Shown piece by piece: positions 4,939-14,094 of a stretch of DNA of 32,080 bases. The DNA is taken from positions 1-32,080 of the forward strand of contig CANQKA010000017.1 in NCBI GenBank assembly GCA_947624395.1, written 5' to 3'. The translations under genes were made by a program, and so were the position numbers. Every line of letters starts with the position of its first letter. Within the stretch, counting starts at the first letter, position 1. The notes beneath the pieces are model-generated. The model saw only the letters and a list, made by a program, of their open reading frames with translations. It made no database searches and had not been told where the DNA came from. Origin of the DNA: an uncultured Oscillospiraceae bacterium (GTDB lineage: Bacteria; Bacillota; Clostridia; Oscillospirales; Oscillospiraceae).

Positions 4939-7900
4939 ATGCAGATGGCAAAACGGGTCATAGCTGTGTTTCTGGCAGCGGTGCTCGCCTTTGGCAGTCT
5001 GGCGACGGCGGCGTTCGCGGCGGACGAGCCGGAAGTAACGGCGGAACCGGAGGCCACGGCTGAACCGGAAGTAACGGTCGAACCGGATGCCACGGTAGAG
5101 CCGGAGGCCACGGCTGAACCGGAAGTAACGGTCGAACCGGAGGCCACGGCTGAACCGGAGGTCACGGTCGAACCGGAAGTAACGGTCGAACCGGAGGTCA
5201 CGGAAGAACCCGAGGTCACGGAAGAACCCGAGGTCACGGAAGAACCCGAGGTCACGGCCGAACCGGAGGTCACGGCGGAGGCTGAGACGGCCGCCGTGAC
5301 CGTCGCGACCGTGGCATACTACGACCCCAACACACAGTCGGCCCAGCAGGCGCGCAACGTCACGCTTGTCACGTCGGATGTCCAGGAGTGGAAAAAGGAC
5401 GTGCACTTGAGCGGCTGGTACGTGGTCGGAACCAGAACCAGCGACGGCAGTCCGGTGCACAGCACGGCAAGCCTTGACCAGGTCACCGTCACGGGCCATG
5501 TGGACCTGATCCTGCCCAAGGGGGCGCGCCTGACGGTCGCCAACGGCATCCACATCAGCCAATACGGCAGTCTGACCATCTGGGGCGATCAGAGCGACTA
5601 TAGCCAGGACGGAGCGCTGATCGTCCAGAGCGGCGGCCTGAACGTGAACTCCGGCGCCAGTCTGACCATCAACGGCGGCAATATCACGGCCACCGGCGGC
5701 GTGAACACGTGGGGCCGCAAGAGCGCTCTGACCATCAACGCCGGCTCGGTGACGGCCACCGGCGGAGAGGAAGGCGCGGGCATCGGTGGCGGCGGAATGG
5801 CCACGGTGACCATCAACGGCGGCACGGTGACGGCCCAGGGCGGCGCCAGCGGCGCGGGCATCGGCGGCAGCCGGGATGCGGACGACGTGAATGTTATCAT
5901 CAACGGCGGCACCATCACGGCCAACGGCGGCGCCTACGGCGCGGGCATCGGCGGCGGCGACAGCGACGCCCTCTTTATGACGGTGACCATCAACGGCGGC
6001 AATGTCACGGCCAACGGCGGCAGCGCCGGCGCGGGCATTGGCAGCGGGTTGGGCTATTCCCGCTGCACCGTGAACATCACGGGCGGTACCGTGACGGCCA
6101 CAGGCGGCCCGAGAGCCGCGGGCGTCGGCTCAGGAAGTTTGTCCACGTCCACGGTGACCATCGACGGCGGTGTGGTCAACGCCACAGGCGGCTCGGGAGC
6201 CGCGGGCGTCGGCAGCCGGTATGAGACCGACGGCGCGGATGTCATCATCAACGGCGGCACCGTGACGGCCACAGGCGATGGCGGCGTGGGCGTCGGCGGC
6301 GCACAAGCCAATCTGACCATCAACGGCGGGTCGGTGAAAGGCGGCGTCAGTCCCCAACCCGTGAACGGAAACGGCGAGCCGGTCTATCTGCTGCAGGTCG
6401 CGAACCCCAGCGGCGAGACTGTCACCGTGGACGGAACGGCGTGGAACGTCAACAACCACGCGGCCGCGGGCGGCAGCGACACAAATCTTTATATGTATCT
6501 GCACGGCGTCAACGGCTCGGCCGGCGTGACCGTGGGGAGCAAGCCGGTGGAGAAATTCTGCCTGAACAAGGACACGAACCAGTTTGAGGACATCGGCCCG
6601 CAGTACTATGACCCGCTGACGAAGACGGCGTCATACTACGACCCGGCCGAGAAGACGAAGAAGACGGTGGAGAACGTCACGGCCGTGACGGAGGATGTCA
6701 CGGAATGGACCAGCGGCTGGTACGCGGCGGACGGCAAGGTGAGCCTGGGGCGGGTCAACGTCAACGGCGACGTGAACCTGATACTGCCCAAGGGTATGAG
6801 CCTGCGTTCTGACGGCGGCATTGGCGTCGGCGAGGGCAACAGCCTGACCATCTGGGGCACCGAGGAGGACTGTCGCAAGGACGGCTCGCTGACGGCCAAC
6901 GGCGGCAACCAGGCCGCGGGCATCGGCGGCAGCGGCGGCATAGTGACCATCAACGGCGGCGTGGTGACGGCCCGGGGCGGCTCGGAAGGAGCAGCCATCG
7001 GCACCGGGTCTGGCAGCGCCAATATCACGGTGAACATCACCGGCGGCGCCATAACGGCCATCGGCGGTTGGCGCGGCGCGGGCATCGGCGGCGGTGCGTA
7101 CTGGTGCGGCGCCACGATCAATATCAGCGGCGGCGCGATCAACGCCACCGGCGGCGAACAGGCCGCGGGCATCGGCTCCGGCGACTGGTATGGCAACGCC
7201 ACGGTGACCATCAGCGGCGGCGCGATCTACGCCGTCAGCGGCATGGAGGAAGCGGGCATCGGCGCCGGGTATGCGTCCTCGGCCACGGTGATCGTCACCG
7301 GCGGCTCGGTAAAGGGCGCCTGCAATGTCCGGCCCACGGACGCCGAGGGACACGCGGCCTATCTGCTGCAGGTGGAGAACCCCAGCGGCGGGACCGTCAC
7401 CGTGAATGGCAAGGCATGGAATGGCACGAACAACACGGCCGCAGACGGCGACGCCAACCTTTACATGTATCTGCCCGACACGGACACCACCGCGGACGTG
7501 TCCGTGGGCGGCGGCGCAGCCCAGCGGTACCGGCTGAACAAGGACGCGGGCCAGTTCGAGCACGTGGGCCCCGTGCCCGCCGATCCGGCGACCAGGTCGG
7601 TGCAGTATTACGACCCGAATGAGGGGTCGATGCAGCAGGCCGGGAACGTCCACCCCGTGAAGAGCGGCGTGACCACATGGGAAAACGGCTGGTATGTGGC
7701 CGACGGCGCGGTGACGCTGGAGCACGTGGACGTTTACAGCAACGTGAACCTTATCCTGCCTAAGAATACGAGCCTGACGGTCAGCCGGGGCATCCAAATC
7801 AGGGACGGCGGCAGACTGACCGTCTGGGGCAGCGAGAGCGACTGTCACGATGACGGGACCCTGACCGTTACCGGCGCGAACGAGAACTGCGCGGGTATCG

Positions 7901-10900
7901 GCGGCGGCAACGGCGACAGCAACGTCCGGGTGACCATCAACGGCGGACATGTGACGGCCACCGCCAGTCAACACGGCGCGGGCATCGGCTCCGGCGACTG
8001 GTATGGCGGCGCCACGGTGAACATCAGCGGCGGCGCGATCTACGCCGTCAGCGGCATGGAGGAAGCGGGCATCGGCGCCGGGTATCACGCCTCCAACACC
8101 ACGGTGACCATCACCGGCGGCGACGTGACGGCCACCGGCGGCGCACTGGGCGCGGGCATCGGCACCGGTTGTTACGGCCCCGGCGGCACGGTGAACATCA
8201 GCGGCGGCACCATAAACGCCACCGGCGGCGATTCCGGCGCGGGCATCGGCACCGGCTCGTCGTTCAAAAAATCCAGTTTGCGCATCAGCGGCGGCGTGAT
8301 AACGGCCCAGGGCGGCAGCTGGAGCGCGGGCATCGGCGCCGGCAACAGCGACGGCTACGGCGGAAACGGCATGACCGTGACCATCACCGGCGGCACGATA
8401 ACGGCCAACGGCGGCAACATGCCGGGCCAGGGCGGGACCGTCCCGGGCATCGGCGGCTCGACCAAGTTCCAGTACGATCCTTCGCTCCTGTCCGTCACCA
8501 TCGACGGCGGCTCGGTGAAATCCGGCGAGGGCATCTTCCCCCAGCCCAAGAACAGCGCCGGAGGGGCGCTCTATGCCCTGCAGGTGGCCAACCCCAACGG
8601 CGGGACCGTCACCGTGAACGACAAGGCATGGAACACAAATAATCACGCGGCGCTGGGCAACGACACGAATCTTTATATGTACCTGCCCGAGACGGAGACG
8701 ACGGTGTTCGTGACCGTCAACGGCGGGGCTATCGAGCGGTACGTGCTGAATAAGGAGGCTGGCCGGTTTGAAAAGGCCGCGGGCAGTGTCTATTACGACC
8801 CGGCCAGCGGCGTCCAGCAGCGGGAGACGGTAGAGTCGGTCCAGAGCGTCCTGCGCGGGGACAATAATACGGGCGGCTGGTACGTGGCCCAGGGCGCGAC
8901 GAACATAAGCAGCATCGGGGTCCAGGGCAGCGTGAACCTGATACTGGCCCACGGCGCGACGGTGTCCGTCAGCGATGGCATCCGGGTCCAGGAGGGCGGC
9001 AGTCTGACCATCTGGGGCCAGGACAAGGACCCGGCCAAGAGCGGGACGCTGACGGTCCAGAGCGGCATGTGCATTGCGTTCGGCGCCCACAGCGGAGATA
9101 TCGTTATCAACGGCGGCGTGATCAACGCCAACGGCGGCGGCGCGGCCATCGGCGGCAACACCGACTGCAGCGGCACGGTGACCATCAACGGCGGCGTGGT
9201 CAACGCCAACGGCAACGGCAGCACGTCCATCGGCGCAGGGGGCGCCGCGGCCAAGATTGCGGTCGTGATCAACGGCGGCGTGGTGACGGCCTTCGGCGAC
9301 GAGGTGAGCGCGGCCCTGGGCCGCGGGCCAAACGGCGGCGACGCCACGGTGACCATCACAGGCGGGTCGGTGAAGGCCATAGGGTACGTCAGCCCCGAGC
9401 CGGTGGGCGCAAACGGAGAAGAGGCCTATCTGCTGCGCATCCCCAACCCCAACGGCGAAATCGTCACCGTGAACGGGAAGGTCTGGGACGTGAACAACCA
9501 CGCCGCCGCGGGTACCGGCGACACGGACCTGTATCTCTACCTGTCCGCCCCGGACGTGTACGTGACGGTGGGGACCGGCCAGGCCGTGCTGTACGTGCGC
9601 AACGATAGGACGCGCCAGTACGAGGCCTCCACGGCCGTGCGGTACTATGACCCGACCGCCAAACAGGACCAGCGGCGCGAGACGGCCACGGCGATAGCGG
9701 CGAACGCGACAAGCTGGACGGGCGGCTGGTACATGGCCGGCGGCATCATGACTTTTGACGCGGTCACGGTCAGCGGCGACGTGAATCTGGTCCTGATCGA
9801 CGGCGCGGCCCTGACGGTGAACGGCGGCGTCAGCGTCGGGGACAACAGCAGCCTGACCATCTGGGGCCAGAACGCGGACTATGCCAAGGACGGCGCTCTC
9901 ACCGTCACCACCGGCGGCATCCTCTGCGGCAGCAATGCCGCGGTGACCATCAACGGCGGCACGGTGAAGTCCACCAACAGTGAATATGGCTCCGGCATCG
10001 GCACCCGCAACAGTGTCACCGGCGTTCGCCTGACCGTCAACGCCGGCACGGTGACGGCCGCCGGCGCCGATGACGGCTCCGGCATCGGCGCCGGCAATGA
10101 AAAGGCCGACGCCGTGGTGACCATCAACGGCGGCGTGATAGACGCCACCGGCGGCATGTCCGCCCCGGGCATTGGCGCCGGACCCTACTCCACCGCCACG
10201 GTGACCATCGACGGCGGCGCCATCAAGGCCCAGGGCGGCGGATACGCCGCGGGCGTGGGCTCCGGATTTCGGGGCAGCGCCACGGTGACCATCAACAACG
10301 GCACCATCGACGCCGCCGGCGGTCTGCTCGCCTCGTTCGTCGCGGACCTGGGCGGCCCCGGCGTGGGCGGCGGCACCTACGCCGACGGGACCACGGTGAC
10401 CATCACCGGCGGCACGATAAACGCCAACGGCGCCCAGGGCGCCGCGGGCATCGGCGCCGGCGCCTGGACACACAACACCGCGGTGACCATCCACGGCGGC
10501 GTCATCAACGCCCACGGCGGCGATGGCGGCGCGGGCATCGGCAACGGATGGGCCGCCGATTCCGCCACGGTGACCATCGACGGCGGCACGGTGACAGCCT
10601 TCCAGGGCTGGGCCGCCTCGGACATCGGCTCCGGCAGCAACGCCAGCGCCACGGTGACCATCGACGGCGGCTCGGTGAAGGCCGCCAACGGAAGCGTCAA
10701 CCCCCAGCCCGTGGATAAAAACGGCGACCCGGCCTATCTGGTGACGCTGGAAAACTCCGGCGGCATGGCCGTGACCATCGGCGGGAAGAGCTGGCAGCCC
10801 AGAAACCACGCGGCGCTGGACGACAATACGCTGTACGCTTACGTGTCCAAGGCGCTGGCGGATGAGGCCGGACTGGTCCGGGTCTCGTCCAACGGCGCGG

Positions 10901-13900
10901 AGGAGCTGTACGTCATCCAGAGCGACAGGATCGCAAAGCTGACCGGCATCTCGCCCAGCGACGGCGTTTGGGACTGGCCCGAGGATATGAGCGGCGACGG
11001 GCCTGTGACGGCCGCCTTGACCCTGCCCCAAAGCGGCGGCGAGGCCGTGGTGCTGACGGCGAAAGCGGTCATCACCGGCCGGACGGCGGCCACATGCACG
11101 GCGGAGGGCAGCAAAACTTATACGGCCACGATCACGATAAACGGCATGGAGTTTACCAACAGCAAGACCGTGCCGGTGGCCCCGCTGGGCCACGCGTGGA
11201 GCGCGTCGGTCCAGTGGATGGCGGACTGGAAGCAGGCGACGGTGACGTTCATCTGCGGCAACGACCACTCCCACACGGAAAGCGTGACGGTGGACGCCAG
11301 CGTCCAGGTCGTGAAGGAGCCCACGTGCACCATGGCCGGCGCTCGGAAATACCAGGCGGACGCCTCGCAAAAGGCGGCCGAGCTGGGCTGCGCCAACGGG
11401 ATATTCACCGCCACCACGGCCATTGACGCGCTGGGCCACGACTGGGACGTGGAGGGCGACGACATCGGCCTTATGCCCGGTGTGCAGGGCGACTTCACGA
11501 CCCTGACCATCACATGCAAAAACGACCACAGCCACACCCGCACGGTGTACACCAGCGCGGAGAAGATCGCCGAGACGGCCGCCGCATGCACGGTCGAGGG
11601 CAGCGAGACATACCGCATGAGCTATGAAGTGGACGGGCAGAAGCACGTGCTGGCCGATACGGTGACGTACGCGCTGCCCACGGTCCCCCACGACTGGGGC
11701 AAGTGGGAGCTGGTCAGCAGCGGCGCGGACGGCCGGATATACGAGCGGGAGTGCTCCATGTGCCACGAGCGTGAGCAGTCCAGCCACGAGCACATATACA
11801 TGCTGCCGGATGAGGCGGAATGGACCGTGGTGAACGACCGGGTGGTGAGCGTCGCGCTGAAGGCGGAATGCCTGGACTGCGACTGGTCCGAGACGCTGAC
11901 CTACTCGGGCGAGCAGATCCAGGCCCGTCCCGTGACGGAAGAGGTCACGTGCACCACGGGCGCTTGGACGGCCTGGACGGTGAACGTGGAACTGGGCGAG
12001 CAGTCGGGGACCTATACGAAGCAGACGTTCGTGCCGGCAAAGGGCCACGCGTGGCTGGTGGACGAGAGCAAGACCGTGTGGTCCGCGGACCACGCCACGG
12101 CGACATTCACGCTCCGGTGCGACACCTGCGGCGAGCAGACCACGTGTCAGGCCGAGAGCGTGGTGCTGGGGTCCACGGCCCCCACATGCGAGCAGAGCGG
12201 CGAGACCGTCTACAGCGCAAGCGTGGAATACGACGGCGTGACCGCGACGGCCACCGAGAGCGTGCAGACCCCGGCGCTGGGCCATGAGTGGGACGTGGAA
12301 GGCGACGAGCTGGGGCTGCGGCCCGGTGTGGATGGCAGCTTCACAACGCTGACCATCTTCTGCCTGAACGACAACGCCCATACCCAGACGGTGTATGCCG
12401 AGCTGATGCAGGTGAAAACTGAGCCGGCCACGTGCACAAAGAGCGGCGTGACGAGCTATCGGATGGGGTATGAATTCGACGAACAGGTCTATCTGGCCGG
12501 CGAGGAAGAGGACTATGAGATCCCCGCGCTGGGGCATCGGTACACCCAGGACCACGTGTGCGCCACCTGCGGCGCAAAAGAGCCCGTGCAGCAGAACGTG
12601 ACCTATACGTGGGAGCTGCCGGAGAGCGACGATACGGACGGGGTGAAGTGGATGACCCTGGCCATGGGCGCGACGCCGTACGTGACGGTGACAGCCGTCC
12701 GCACGGGCAGCGACGGGAGCCGACTGGAGCAGCCGCTGGTGGTGACGGACCCGGAGGTCCAGCGCACGGAGAAGTGCGACGCGCCGGGGACCACCACGTA
12801 CACGGCCCAGGCGACCATCGGCGGCAAGAGCCAGCGCTATTCCATCACGCTGGAGGACGTGCCGCCCGCGGGGCACCAGTGGAGCAGCGAGCCGACGGTG
12901 AGCTGGTCGGACGACATGCGGACGGTCACGTTTACCCTGACGTGTGCCAGGGACGCGACCCACACCGAGGCCGTCACGGCCCATACGACGGCGACGACGC
13001 TGACCGCGCCTACCTGCGAGACGGCCGGCGAGGCGCGCTATACGGCGACGGCGCAGATGACGGACGGCAAGACGGTGACGGCGGAAACGACGGCTCCGGC
13101 GGCGGTGCTGGGCCACGCCTGGTGCTTCGGCGCCAACGATCCGTACCCGCCCAGGCTGGAGCGCGTCAACGGCGTGCTCACGGCGACGCTCACCTGCCGG
13201 AACGATGCAAGCCACACCTGGACCACCACGGACCTTCAGCAGACATCCGCGGGGCAGGTGAAGGCGGCCAACTGCGAGACGGGCGTGGGCGAGCTTGTCC
13301 GCATCAGCGTGACAGTGGACGGCAAGACCCATGTGCTGGGCGAGGAGGTCATCGATACCACGCCCGCCAGCGGCCATCAGTGGGGCAAGTGGACGACTCT
13401 GAGCGAGACCAGCAGTAAGATGGTCCGTGAGCGGACGTGCAGCGTGTGCGGCCAGGCGGAGCGGATAGATATCACTGCCGCGAGCGCCGCACCCATGGTG
13501 ACGGTGGCGAACACAGCCGACGGCATTCAGCTGACCTGGACGGAGGTCACCAGCGCCGACGCTTACCGGGTGTACTACCGGGAGCATGGCGGAAGCTGGA
13601 AGGTCATAGGCCACACCACCAAGCTGGCATATACCTGGAAGCACGGTACGGACGGCAAGAAGTACGAGTTCACCGTCCGGGGCTGCGCCATAAGCGGCAA
13701 GACAAAAACCGTGATGCCCGGCAAGTACAACACCAGCGAGACCATCCAGTTCGTGAAGGCCCCCGCTGTGACGGTCAAGGCCGTGAAGGACGGTATCCAG
13801 GTGAGCTGGACAAAGGTGGCCGGGGCGGATACCTATCGGGTGTACTACAAAACCGCCGGCGGCGCATGGCATGCCATCGGGCACAACAAGAACCTGAGCT

Positions 13901-14031
13901 ATATCTGGAAGCACGGCAAGGCCGGCGTCAGCTATCAGTTCACGGTCCGGCCCTGCACCGTCAAGGGCGCGACAAAGACCCTGTTCGGCGCCGGGTATAA
14001 CACCAGCAAGAGCGTGAAATTCCCCAAGTAA
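4939..14031 (+). CDS. Giant secreted repeat protein (beta-repeat modules, GHxW-type repeats, two Fn3-like domains)
   Basis: 3030 aa. The signal peptide is residues 1-27 (AFA/AD cleavage), then about fourteen EPEVT-type hexads (about 32-116) forming a stalk. Five modules follow, starting with YYDP at about 127, 566, 890, 1285 and 1569. Each has a W-Y segment, a VNLILPKG..LTV part, SLTIWG, many GG-x-[VI]-x-A-x-GG...GAGIG turns, and a closing GGSVK...YLLQV...NNHAA...LYMYL unit. The glycine-rich turns look like a beta-helix and resemble Cthe_2159-type carbohydrate-binding repeats. Residues about 2015-2840 are repeats with LGHxW and paired Cys/His; about 2853-3030 are two Fn3-like domains. No LPXTG, SLH or transmembrane anchor is seen, so attachment is unexplained. 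AAGGAGG (4923-4929) sets the start. It shares its upstream control region with the GG-leader peptide and its overall plan with the BspA-like protein opposite. An adhesin or glycan-binding role is inference. Confidence 0.9.
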   Translation: MQMAKRVIAVFLAAVLAFGSLATAAFAADEPEVTAEPEATAEPEVTVEPDATVEPEATAEPEVTVEPEATAEPEVTVEPEVTVEPEVTEEPEVTEEPEVTEEPEVTAEPEVTAEAETAAVTVATVAYYDPNTQSAQQARNVTLVTSDVQEWKKDVHLSGWYVVGTRTSDGSPVHSTASLDQVTVTGHVDLILPKGARLTVANGIHISQYGSLTIWGDQSDYSQDGALIVQSGGLNVNSGASLTINGGNITATGGVNTWGRKSALTINAGSVTATGGEEGAGIGGGGMATVTINGGTVTAQGGASGAGIGGSRDADDVNVIINGGTITANGGAYGAGIGGGDSDALFMTVTINGGNVTANGGSAGAGIGSGLGYSRCTVNITGGTVTATGGPRAAGVGSGSLSTSTVTIDGGVVNATGGSGAAGVGSRYETDGADVIINGGTVTATGDGGVGVGGAQANLTINGGSVKGGVSPQPVNGNGEPVYLLQVANPSGETVTVDGTAWNVNNHAAAGGSDTNLYMYLHGVNGSAGVTVGSKPVEKFCLNKDTNQFEDIGPQYYDPLTKTASYYDPAEKTKKTVENVTAVTEDVTEWTSGWYAADGKVSLGRVNVNGDVNLILPKGMSLRSDGGIGVGEGNSLTIWGTEEDCRKDGSLTANGGNQAAGIGGSGGIVTINGGVVTARGGSEGAAIGTGSGSANITVNITGGAITAIGGWRGAGIGGGAYWCGATINISGGAINATGGEQAAGIGSGDWYGNATVTISGGAIYAVSGMEEAGIGAGYASSATVIVTGGSVKGACNVRPTDAEGHAAYLLQVENPSGGTVTVNGKAWNGTNNTAADGDANLYMYLPDTDTTADVSVGGGAAQRYRLNKDAGQFEHVGPVPADPATRSVQYYDPNEGSMQQAGNVHPVKSGVTTWENGWYVADGAVTLEHVDVYSNVNLILPKNTSLTVSRGIQIRDGGRLTVWGSESDCHDDGTLTVTGANENCAGIGGGNGDSNVRVTINGGHVTATASQHGAGIGSGDWYGGATVNISGGAIYAVSGMEEAGIGAGYHASNTTVTITGGDVTATGGALGAGIGTGCYGPGGTVNISGGTINATGGDSGAGIGTGSSFKKSSLRISGGVITAQGGSWSAGIGAGNSDGYGGNGMTVTITGGTITANGGNMPGQGGTVPGIGGSTKFQYDPSLLSVTIDGGSVKSGEGIFPQPKNSAGGALYALQVANPNGGTVTVNDKAWNTNNHAALGNDTNLYMYLPETETTVFVTVNGGAIERYVLNKEAGRFEKAAGSVYYDPASGVQQRETVESVQSVLRGDNNTGGWYVAQGATNISSIGVQGSVNLILAHGATVSVSDGIRVQEGGSLTIWGQDKDPAKSGTLTVQSGMCIAFGAHSGDIVINGGVINANGGGAAIGGNTDCSGTVTINGGVVNANGNGSTSIGAGGAAAKIAVVINGGVVTAFGDEVSAALGRGPNGGDATVTITGGSVKAIGYVSPEPVGANGEEAYLLRIPNPNGEIVTVNGKVWDVNNHAAAGTGDTDLYLYLSAPDVYVTVGTGQAVLYVRNDRTRQYEASTAVRYYDPTAKQDQRRETATAIAANATSWTGGWYMAGGIMTFDAVTVSGDVNLVLIDGAALTVNGGVSVGDNSSLTIWGQNADYAKDGALTVTTGGILCGSNAAVTINGGTVKSTNSEYGSGIGTRNSVTGVRLTVNAGTVTAAGADDGSGIGAGNEKADAVVTINGGVIDATGGMSAPGIGAGPYSTATVTIDGGAIKAQGGGYAAGVGSGFRGSATVTINNGTIDAAGGLLASFVADLGGPGVGGGTYADGTTVTITGGTINANGAQGAAGIGAGAWTHNTAVTIHGGVINAHGGDGGAGIGNGWAADSATVTIDGGTVTAFQGWAASDIGSGSNASATVTIDGGSVKAANGSVNPQPVDKNGDPAYLVTLENSGGMAVTIGGKSWQPRNHAALDDNTLYAYVSKALADEAGLVRVSSNGAEELYVIQSDRIAKLTGISPSDGVWDWPEDMSGDGPVTAALTLPQSGGEAVVLTAKAVITGRTAATCTAEGSKTYTATITINGMEFTNSKTVPVAPLGHAWSASVQWMADWKQATVTFICGNDHSHTESVTVDASVQVVKEPTCTMAGARKYQADASQKAAELGCANGIFTATTAIDALGHDWDVEGDDIGLMPGVQGDFTTLTITCKNDHSHTRTVYTSAEKIAETAAACTVEGSETYRMSYEVDGQKHVLADTVTYALPTVPHDWGKWELVSSGADGRIYERECSMCHEREQSSHEHIYMLPDEAEWTVVNDRVVSVALKAECLDCDWSETLTYSGEQIQARPVTEEVTCTTGAWTAWTVNVELGEQSGTYTKQTFVPAKGHAWLVDESKTVWSADHATATFTLRCDTCGEQTTCQAESVVLGSTAPTCEQSGETVYSASVEYDGVTATATESVQTPALGHEWDVEGDELGLRPGVDGSFTTLTIFCLNDNAHTQTVYAELMQVKTEPATCTKSGVTSYRMGYEFDEQVYLAGEEEDYEIPALGHRYTQDHVCATCGAKEPVQQNVTYTWELPESDDTDGVKWMTLAMGATPYVTVTAVRTGSDGSRLEQPLVVTDPEVQRTEKCDAPGTTTYTAQATIGGKSQRYSITLEDVPPAGHQWSSEPTVSWSDDMRTVTFTLTCARDATHTEAVTAHTTATTLTAPTCETAGEARYTATAQMTDGKTVTAETTAPAAVLGHAWCFGANDPYPPRLERVNGVLTATLTCRNDASHTWTTTDLQQTSAGQVKAANCETGVGELVRISVTVDGKTHVLGEEVIDTTPASGHQWGKWTTLSETSSKMVRERTCSVCGQAERIDITAASAAPMVTVANTADGIQLTWTEVTSADAYRVYYREHGGSWKVIGHTTKLAYTWKHGTDGKKYEFTVRGCAISGKTKTVMPGKYNTSETIQFVKAPAVTVKAVKDGIQVSWTKVAGADTYRVYYKTAGGAWHAIGHNKNLSYIWKHGKAGVSYQFTVRPCTVKGATKTLFGAGYNTSKSVKFPK
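5026..5286 (+). repeat. EPEVT-type hexad repeat array (stalk)
   Basis: About fourteen 18-bp units encoding EP[ED][VA]T[AVE], some identical at DNA level (the GAAGAACCCGAGGTCACG unit three times in a row), just after the signal peptide. It resembles a wall-spanning spacer and is probably length-variable by slippage. Confidence 0.85.
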
Positions 14032-14049
14032 GGCAGATAAACAGAAGAA

Positions 14050-14078
14050 GGGCGCGGCCGGAAGATCCGGCCGCGCCC
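14050..14078. terminator. Bidirectional terminator between the two surface-protein genes
   Basis: GGGCGCGGCCGGA / TCCGGCCGCGCCC, a 13-bp perfect stem with a 3-nt loop. It is followed by a T-rich run on the plus strand and by CTTCTTCTGTTT on the minus strand, between convergent genes ending at 14031 and 14095. Confidence 0.8.
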
Positions 14079-14094
14079 TGTGATTTTGTTGGTA

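Noticed and set aside
5598-10700. Periodic GGCGGC-type repeats as a CRISPR-like array or minisatellite
   Set aside because: They are in-frame, degenerate codon-level repeats encoding glycine-rich turns; there are no constant repeats with unique spacers.
6631-13914. A 2427-codon open frame on the minus strand, antisense to the giant surface-protein gene
   Set aside because: It mirrors the GGC/ACG-rich codon pattern of the repeat gene; the translation is Arg/His/Ala-rich without domains, and there is no ribosome site or promoter that makes sense.
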